From: Gymnogyps californianus
Taxonomy: Eukaryota; Chordata; Aves; Accipitriformes; Cathartidae
DNA: 64,000 nucleotides
NCBI RefSeq assembly: GCF_018139145.2
Contig: NC_059500.1
Span: 43,757,226-43,821,225, forward strand
Reading direction: 5' to 3'
Shown here: piece after piece, positions 61,901-64,000 of the stretch
Layout: every line of letters begins with the position of its first letter
Position numbering within the stretch: the stretch's first letter is position 1
Position numbers and translations under genes: made by a program
Notes under the pieces: model-generated
What the model saw: the letters and a program-made list of their open reading frames with translations, nothing else
What the model was told of the DNA's origin: nothing
Databases searched by the model: none

Positions 61901-63871
61901 ACCCCTGTACATCATTCTTTCTCCTTTCTCCTTCCTGGTTTCCCAGTGATTCTGTAGGAGACAAACAGAGACAGAAAAACAAGAAAAAAAGCAAAAGACG
62001 TTTTTAAAAAAATGAAGTAAAAGGGGAAAAAACCAAACAGAAAATTCAGACTATTTCTAATTGCACACTCTGTTAAAACATCTTCCTGATAAAAAACAGG
62101 TCTTTGCATGCAATGCTGACAAATGCACACCTACGTTACAGGTCAGTCCTCCTGACGTTCTTTGCTTACCCGTGTTGAACATACCAAGAAGAGATTTTAG
62201 CTACTTCACAGAGACAAGATTTATATTGGAGGAGCTGAATATCCCGGAGTCATTCCATATCTTCCGAGATGAAATCAATTTGCACCAGCTGAATGCTGAA
62301 GGGAAATTGTCTTTAACACTTGTAAATAGCAACATGCTGACAAGGTATTGCATTGTATGTACAACAAGATGGCTTATGTGGGTTTAAGCTGTTTTATAAA
62401 TTGTATTTTACATTTTTTCTGCATTAATATTGGTATTGCTATGTTAACACAGACAAAAAAAAAGCAAGTTAAAATGTATTTTGTCTTCCATTATGTCCAA
62501 TAAATGTAACAAACTAAATAGTCATCTTTCCATCACTTTAAATGGAACTCCCTTTTTTAAGGACCTCGTATTTTCACACAGCTTAGAGTAGATATCTTAA
62601 TTTAGTTTAAATAGTCTGGAAATTTCCTGTGACCAGTAAGTAAGAGATCAGATTTTTCTCCTGCTTCTTAGTTACCTTGCACTAAAGGCATTAAGACTTT
62701 CACACTGATTTGAAGATGGCCAGCATGCTTGCATATGTGCTGTTAAGATGGCTGCTAGATTATTGCAGTCCTTACAAACTACAGCATTTTTCTCAAAATA
62801 TCGTCAGTGCCAGAGGCTCAGAGTTGCTCTGTGGAGGACCATAGTCCATACACCCATCCTTAAGAGGGAATATTTACAAGCCCATAGTGAATCTTTTATA
62901 GGGAGCCTCTTTATAATGGTCTGCCTGTCTTGCCCAGAGGGAAGGATGATTCTAGGAGGAGAAGGAAAGAATCTGAAGAGGTTCCAAATCTCTTTAGAAC
63001 TTCATTTAAGATAAGTAACGTCCTGTTGTGCTATGGCCTCATCCTACTCTGAGGGGTTTGTAGATTAGAATAGAAGCAGGGAAAATTTAAAATGAGAAAT
63101 ATGCGTAAATCTCATAGCTATTGATTCTTTAACTTCAGTCAGCGCAGTACATCATTCACTTTTCAAAGTAAAAATTATTCGTAACATTTGCTTTTTGTTT
63201 ATTACTGTCCCTTCGTGTGTTCCTTCCTTCTAAAGAATTATGATTAGTGTTTTATATTATTAAATATAGTTTGGCTTTGTTATTGCTATTATACGCAGAA
63301 ACATAAAGTGTCAAAATGCAAAAAAAAAAGATCTTTTGTAAGTTTTCAAAATATTCAGTGGGGAAAATCCCAAATCTCCCCTATATAAAGAGTGATATTT
63401 TCAGTGCATGTAGAAATATTTTTTTCAAATTATTAATTTTAAAAGATTTTTATAATGGAAATGTAAACATTTAAGTCTTAGTACTTAGTGATATATCAAG
63501 CAATAAAACCACTGTGAACGCTTCATTTAAAAAATTACAGTTTTAGGACTGCATTGTGACATTCTTTGGCTTTATAGCAGACTTCAAGTAGCAATAACAA
63601 TAGTGTTATAGTCCAGAATTTTACAAAAAATTTTTGCACTGTTTTACTGGGTTGTCTAAACAGCTAGAAAGAAAAAAATATATATAATTTTTAAATTTGC
63701 TTGATAGTGAGGATAAAAGTTTGGAATCAGCTGTTGTCAAAGTCATCAATCCAGATGAGCAATGTGACGGCAGCCTGGAGTTACAAGCGTCTTCATCCTC
63801 TTTAGTAGTAAAAGAGATTCTTCAAGAGGCACCAGAGTTAATCACTCAGCAACTGGCTTATCTCCTCAGAG
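25937..63871 (+). CDS. PRUNE2: PRUNE2 (prune homolog 2 / BMCC1), 5' part, exons 1-4
   Basis: The coding sequence is the join of 25937-25972, 61574-61678, 62142-62344 and 63708-63871. It is partial and runs off the right edge after residue 169. All introns are GT-AG and phases match (0, 0, 2, then 1). The protein starts [12 protein letters not shown] and carries the DxD motif in SCDLDSL (residues 29-35), which resembles motif I of DHH phosphoesterases. The order and wording of the segments match vertebrate PRUNE2 as I remember it. Vertebrate PRUNE2 is a very large protein (about 3,000 residues in human) with an N-terminal prune/DHH-like domain and a C-terminal BCH/CRAL-TRIO domain; only part of the first is here. 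It is expressed mostly in nervous tissue. Where PRUNE1 has the DHH triad, this protein has NSN (109-111), so phosphoesterase activity is doubtful. PRUNE1 is the main alternative, but the missing DHH and close match to PRUNE2 argue against it. Confidence 0.96.
26181..28999. other. Intron 1, first part, no element recognised
   Basis: AT-rich intron sequence after the CpG island. No repeat family, exon or RNA gene recognised. Confidence 0.6.
29000..30400. mobile_element. Ancient amniote interspersed repeat, probably a CR1/L3-clade LINE relic
   Basis: Scattered but collinear blocks match an old repeat I recall from reptile and bird genomes: GACCAAAGGTCCTTCTAAAT (29,003), CAGTGAGTTTTACA near 29,242, ACCATATCCCCCTTCTCAT near 29,405, GGAACCCAGAACTGCCTG near 29,552, then GAAGACTGACCATTTGTTCC near 30,111 and CAAAACCTTGCTGTCTTTTC near 30,350. 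The order is kept over 1.4 kb. It is strongly diverged and has no coding capacity. The orientation and exact family need a library search. Confidence 0.6.
30401..32921. other. Intron 1, between LINE relic and nested LTRs
   Basis: AT-rich sequence with an A-rich run at 30,781-30,806. Nothing else recognised. Confidence 0.6.
32922..34112 (+). mobile_element. Solo ERV LTR split by a second LTR (outer element)
   Basis: The plus-strand LTR begins TGTCCTGGTTTCGGCTGGG at 32,922, breaks at 33,192 and resumes at about 33,777, ending GGTTAAACCACAACA at 34,112. The exact 5-bp duplication GTAGC flanks it (32,917-32,921 and 34,113-34,117). Joined, it is about 607 bp. Its TATA box (33,776-33,783) and poly(A) signal ATTAAA (33,981-33,986) lie after the break. 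The break holds an inverted LTR of the same subfamily. Confidence 0.9.
33193..33771 (-). mobile_element. Solo ERV LTR nested inside another (inner element)
   Basis: It begins TGTCATGGTTTAACCC and ends AAACCAGGACA in plus orientation, so the LTR is on the minus strand. The flanking 5-mers CCAGT (33,188-33,192) and CCGGT (33,772-33,776) are its target duplication with one change. It is younger than the LTR it interrupts. A (TAA/TAG)-rich stretch is at about 33,345-33,375. Confidence 0.9.
34118..40699. other. Intron 1, between nested LTRs and CR1 tail
   Basis: Mostly AT-rich with a poly-C run at 38,457. The part at 34,700-35,660 is somewhat richer in purines and GC and may be an old repeat I cannot assign. 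No exon seen. Confidence 0.55.
38453..38469 (+). repeat. Poly-C run
   Basis: CCCCT followed by an uninterrupted run of 13 C (38,457-38,469) in intron 1, downstream of a short GT-rich stretch. Length is likely to vary between individuals and between sequencing reads. Confidence 0.85.
40700..41120 (+). mobile_element. CR1 LINE, 5'-truncated 3' tail
   Basis: The block contains CR1 landmarks: TTGGAGAAGAGAAGGCTGAG near 40,741, a stretch around TCAAGGAGCATCTGGACGA near 40,986, GGTCCCTTCCAATTTGACA near 41,077 and the terminal tandem ATTCTATGATTCTATG at 41,105-41,120. This is the 3' end of a chicken-repeat-1 element in sense orientation. CR1 copies are typically 5'-truncated and leave no clear target duplication, as here. 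Confidence 0.93.
41133..41160 (+). repeat. Short inverted repeat after the CR1 tail
   Basis: CTTTTAGTT (41,133-41,141) and AACTAAAAG (41,152-41,160) form a perfect 9-bp stem with a 10-base loop, 12 bp after the CR1 end. It may be chance. Confidence 0.5.
41573..41589 (+). repeat. Poly-T run
   Basis: A run of 17 T in intron 1. No retrocopy body is evident on either side. Confidence 0.85.
43314..44462 (-). mobile_element. Long solo LTR (about 1.15 kb), copy B
   Basis: The ends match copy A, and the exact 5-bp duplication ATGGT flanks it (43,309-43,313 and 44,463-44,467). A 5-bp duplication fits ERVL-type integration. A minus-strand poly(A) signal AATAAA lies at 43,501-43,506. The TATA equivalent is mutated (TACTCAAG). 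The same array of about 45-bp GC-rich units occupies about 43,720-44,150. It lies antisense to PRUNE2 in intron 1. Confidence 0.88.
44468..57653. other. Intron 1, long repeat-poor stretch
   Basis: About 13 kb with only one microsatellite and no recognised mobile element. Such a stretch may hold conserved regulatory DNA, but this cannot be judged without alignment. The segment about 49,475-50,215 has different base composition and may be a decayed element. Confidence 0.5.
54783..54835 (+). repeat. GT/G-rich microsatellite
   Basis: GTGTG units mixed with G runs of 3, 8, 5 and 6. The part at 54,787-54,810 meets the usual four-tract G-quadruplex pattern on the sense strand of PRUNE2 intron 1. 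Confidence 0.8.
57654..57716 (-). mobile_element. CR1 LINE tip, about 63 bp
   Basis: It begins ATCATAGAATCATAGAAT, then reads GAGTTGGAAGGGACCCATAA and ATCGAATCCAAC. This is the reverse complement of the last part of CR1. Only the extreme 3' tip inserted or survived. Confidence 0.88.
57717..60654. other. Intron 1, before the sense LTR
   Basis: AT-rich with a GGGGGGG run near 58,992 and a poly-T near 59,050. A 147-codon frame at 60,158-60,601 starts at TTG and has no recognisable domain. Confidence 0.55.
60660..61244 (+). mobile_element. Solo ERV LTR in PRUNE2 sense orientation, just upstream of exon 2
   Basis: A full-length 585-bp LTR from TGTCCTGGTTTCGGC to GGTTAAACCACGACA, with the exact 5-bp target duplication GAAGT on both sides (60,655-60,659 and 61,245-61,249). 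It keeps a TATA box, TATATAAA (60,932-60,939), and a poly(A) signal, ATTAAA (61,118-61,123). It lies 329 bp upstream of exon 2 and reads in the same direction as the gene. Confidence 0.92.
61574..61678 (+). CDS. PRUNE2: PRUNE2 coding exon 2
   Basis: The exon has 105 bases, encodes residues 13-47 and is in phase 0 at both ends. It follows the acceptor GTGTTACAG and precedes the donor GTAATG. It begins [12 protein letters not shown] and contains the DLDS signature (residues 31-34) that corresponds to the metal-binding DxD motif I of the DHH superfamily. It has no methionine codon, so a transcript starting between exons 1 and 2 could not begin translation here in frame. The end of a sense-oriented solo LTR lies 329 bp upstream. 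Confidence 0.96.
61679..62141 (+). other. PRUNE2: PRUNE2 intron 2 (463 bp)
   Basis: A short intron between exons 2 and 3. It holds an A-rich stretch near 61,980-62,040 and no recognisable repeat. The pyrimidine tract before the acceptor is poor. Confidence 0.9.
62142..62344 (+). CDS. PRUNE2: PRUNE2 coding exon 3
   Basis: The exon has 203 bases and encodes residues 48-114 plus two bases of codon 115. It starts after the acceptor CGTTACAG, which has a weak pyrimidine tract, and ends before the donor GTATTG. It contains conserved prune-family stretches around [11 protein letters not shown] (53-63), [12 protein letters not shown] (68-79) and [11 protein letters not shown] (88-98). Residues 107-111 read LVNSN, aligned with LVDHH of PRUNE1, so the histidine pair that names the family is absent. 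The only methionine downstream of M1 in these exons is residue 112. Confidence 0.96.
62345..63707 (+). other. PRUNE2: PRUNE2 intron 3 (1,363 bp)
   Basis: The sequence between the GTATTG donor and the CTTGATAG acceptor is AT-rich, with several A and T runs. I see no repeat family or further exon in it. Confidence 0.88.
63708..63871 (+). CDS. PRUNE2: PRUNE2 coding exon 4
   Basis: The exon has 164 bases. It completes the split serine codon 115 (AG|T), encodes residues 116-169 and leaves one base (G) of codon 170. The acceptor is CTTGATAG and the donor GTGAGA. The encoded segment includes [15 protein letters not shown] and the conserved helix [11 protein letters not shown] (residues 150-160), as in vertebrate PRUNE2. 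The next exon is outside the window, so the CDS is incomplete at its 3' end. Confidence 0.95.
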
Positions 63872-64000
63872 GTGAGAGATTACTCTTTATATTAAATACT
63901 GAAAGGTTTAATGGAGTGTTTCTGAATCTGCTCATGCAGAAAGAGTGTGATCCATTCTTTGGTTAACAATCCCTTTAAAGACCACGGGAAGCTTCATAAA
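63872..64000 (+). other. PRUNE2: Start of PRUNE2 intron 4, cut by window edge
   Basis: Intron sequence after the GTGAGA donor. The exon 4 frame stays open to 63,966 into this intron, but the donor and the loss of PRUNE2-like sequence show it is not coding. Confidence 0.85.

Noticed and set aside
62061..62387. 108-codon single-exon gene
   Set aside because: It is PRUNE2 exon 3 read through into both introns. The same applies to 61,514-61,801 (exon 2) and 63,697-63,966 (exon 4).
1..64000. Search by eye for tRNA, rRNA, CRISPR arrays, bacterial operons and phage genes
   Set aside because: No tRNA T-loop in context, no regular direct-repeat array, and no dense coding. The window is vertebrate DNA.

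Overview
This window looks like bird nuclear DNA. The interspersed repeats are avian in type: a CR1 LINE tail ending in the ATTCTATG tandem, and several solo endogenous-retrovirus LTRs of families common in birds. The base is AT-rich and gene-poor, and genes have small exons and long introns. The only gene I can support is the 5' part of PRUNE2 (prune homolog 2, also called BMCC1). In chicken this gene lies on chromosome Z, so a Z-linked origin is likely, but that is an inference from synteny.

Layout. Positions 1-25,600 are intergenic, AT-rich and without a supportable gene. They hold three solo LTRs (2,691-3,271; 10,321-11,396; 20,317-20,910), a microsatellite and some short duplications. 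A CpG island at about 25,620-26,180 marks the PRUNE2 promoter. It has a perfect CRE (TGACGTCA), a run of GC boxes and a CCTG tetranucleotide repeat just before the start codon. PRUNE2 runs on the + strand. Exon 1 (25,937-25,972) encodes 12 residues. Intron 1 (35.6 kb) contains an ancient LINE relic (29,000-30,400), two LTRs nested in opposite orientations (32,922-34,112), a CR1 tail (40,700-41,120), a 1.15-kb LTR (43,314-44,462), a short CR1 tip (57,654-57,716) and a sense-oriented LTR (60,660-61,244) only 329 bp before exon 2. Exons 2, 3 and 4 follow at 61,574-61,678, 62,142-62,344 and 63,708-63,871. The gene continues past the right edge.

The four exons join in phase and give residues 1-169, the N-terminal part of the DHH-phosphoesterase-like domain. 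The DxD motif is kept, but the DHH triad of PRUNE1 is replaced by NSN. I found no tRNA, rRNA, CRISPR array or protein-coding retroviral interior, and no clearly new biological system. The best leads are the sense LTR that could act as an internal promoter, the inverted nested LTR pair that could fold into double-stranded RNA, and the long LTR family that keeps the same open frame in two separate copies.
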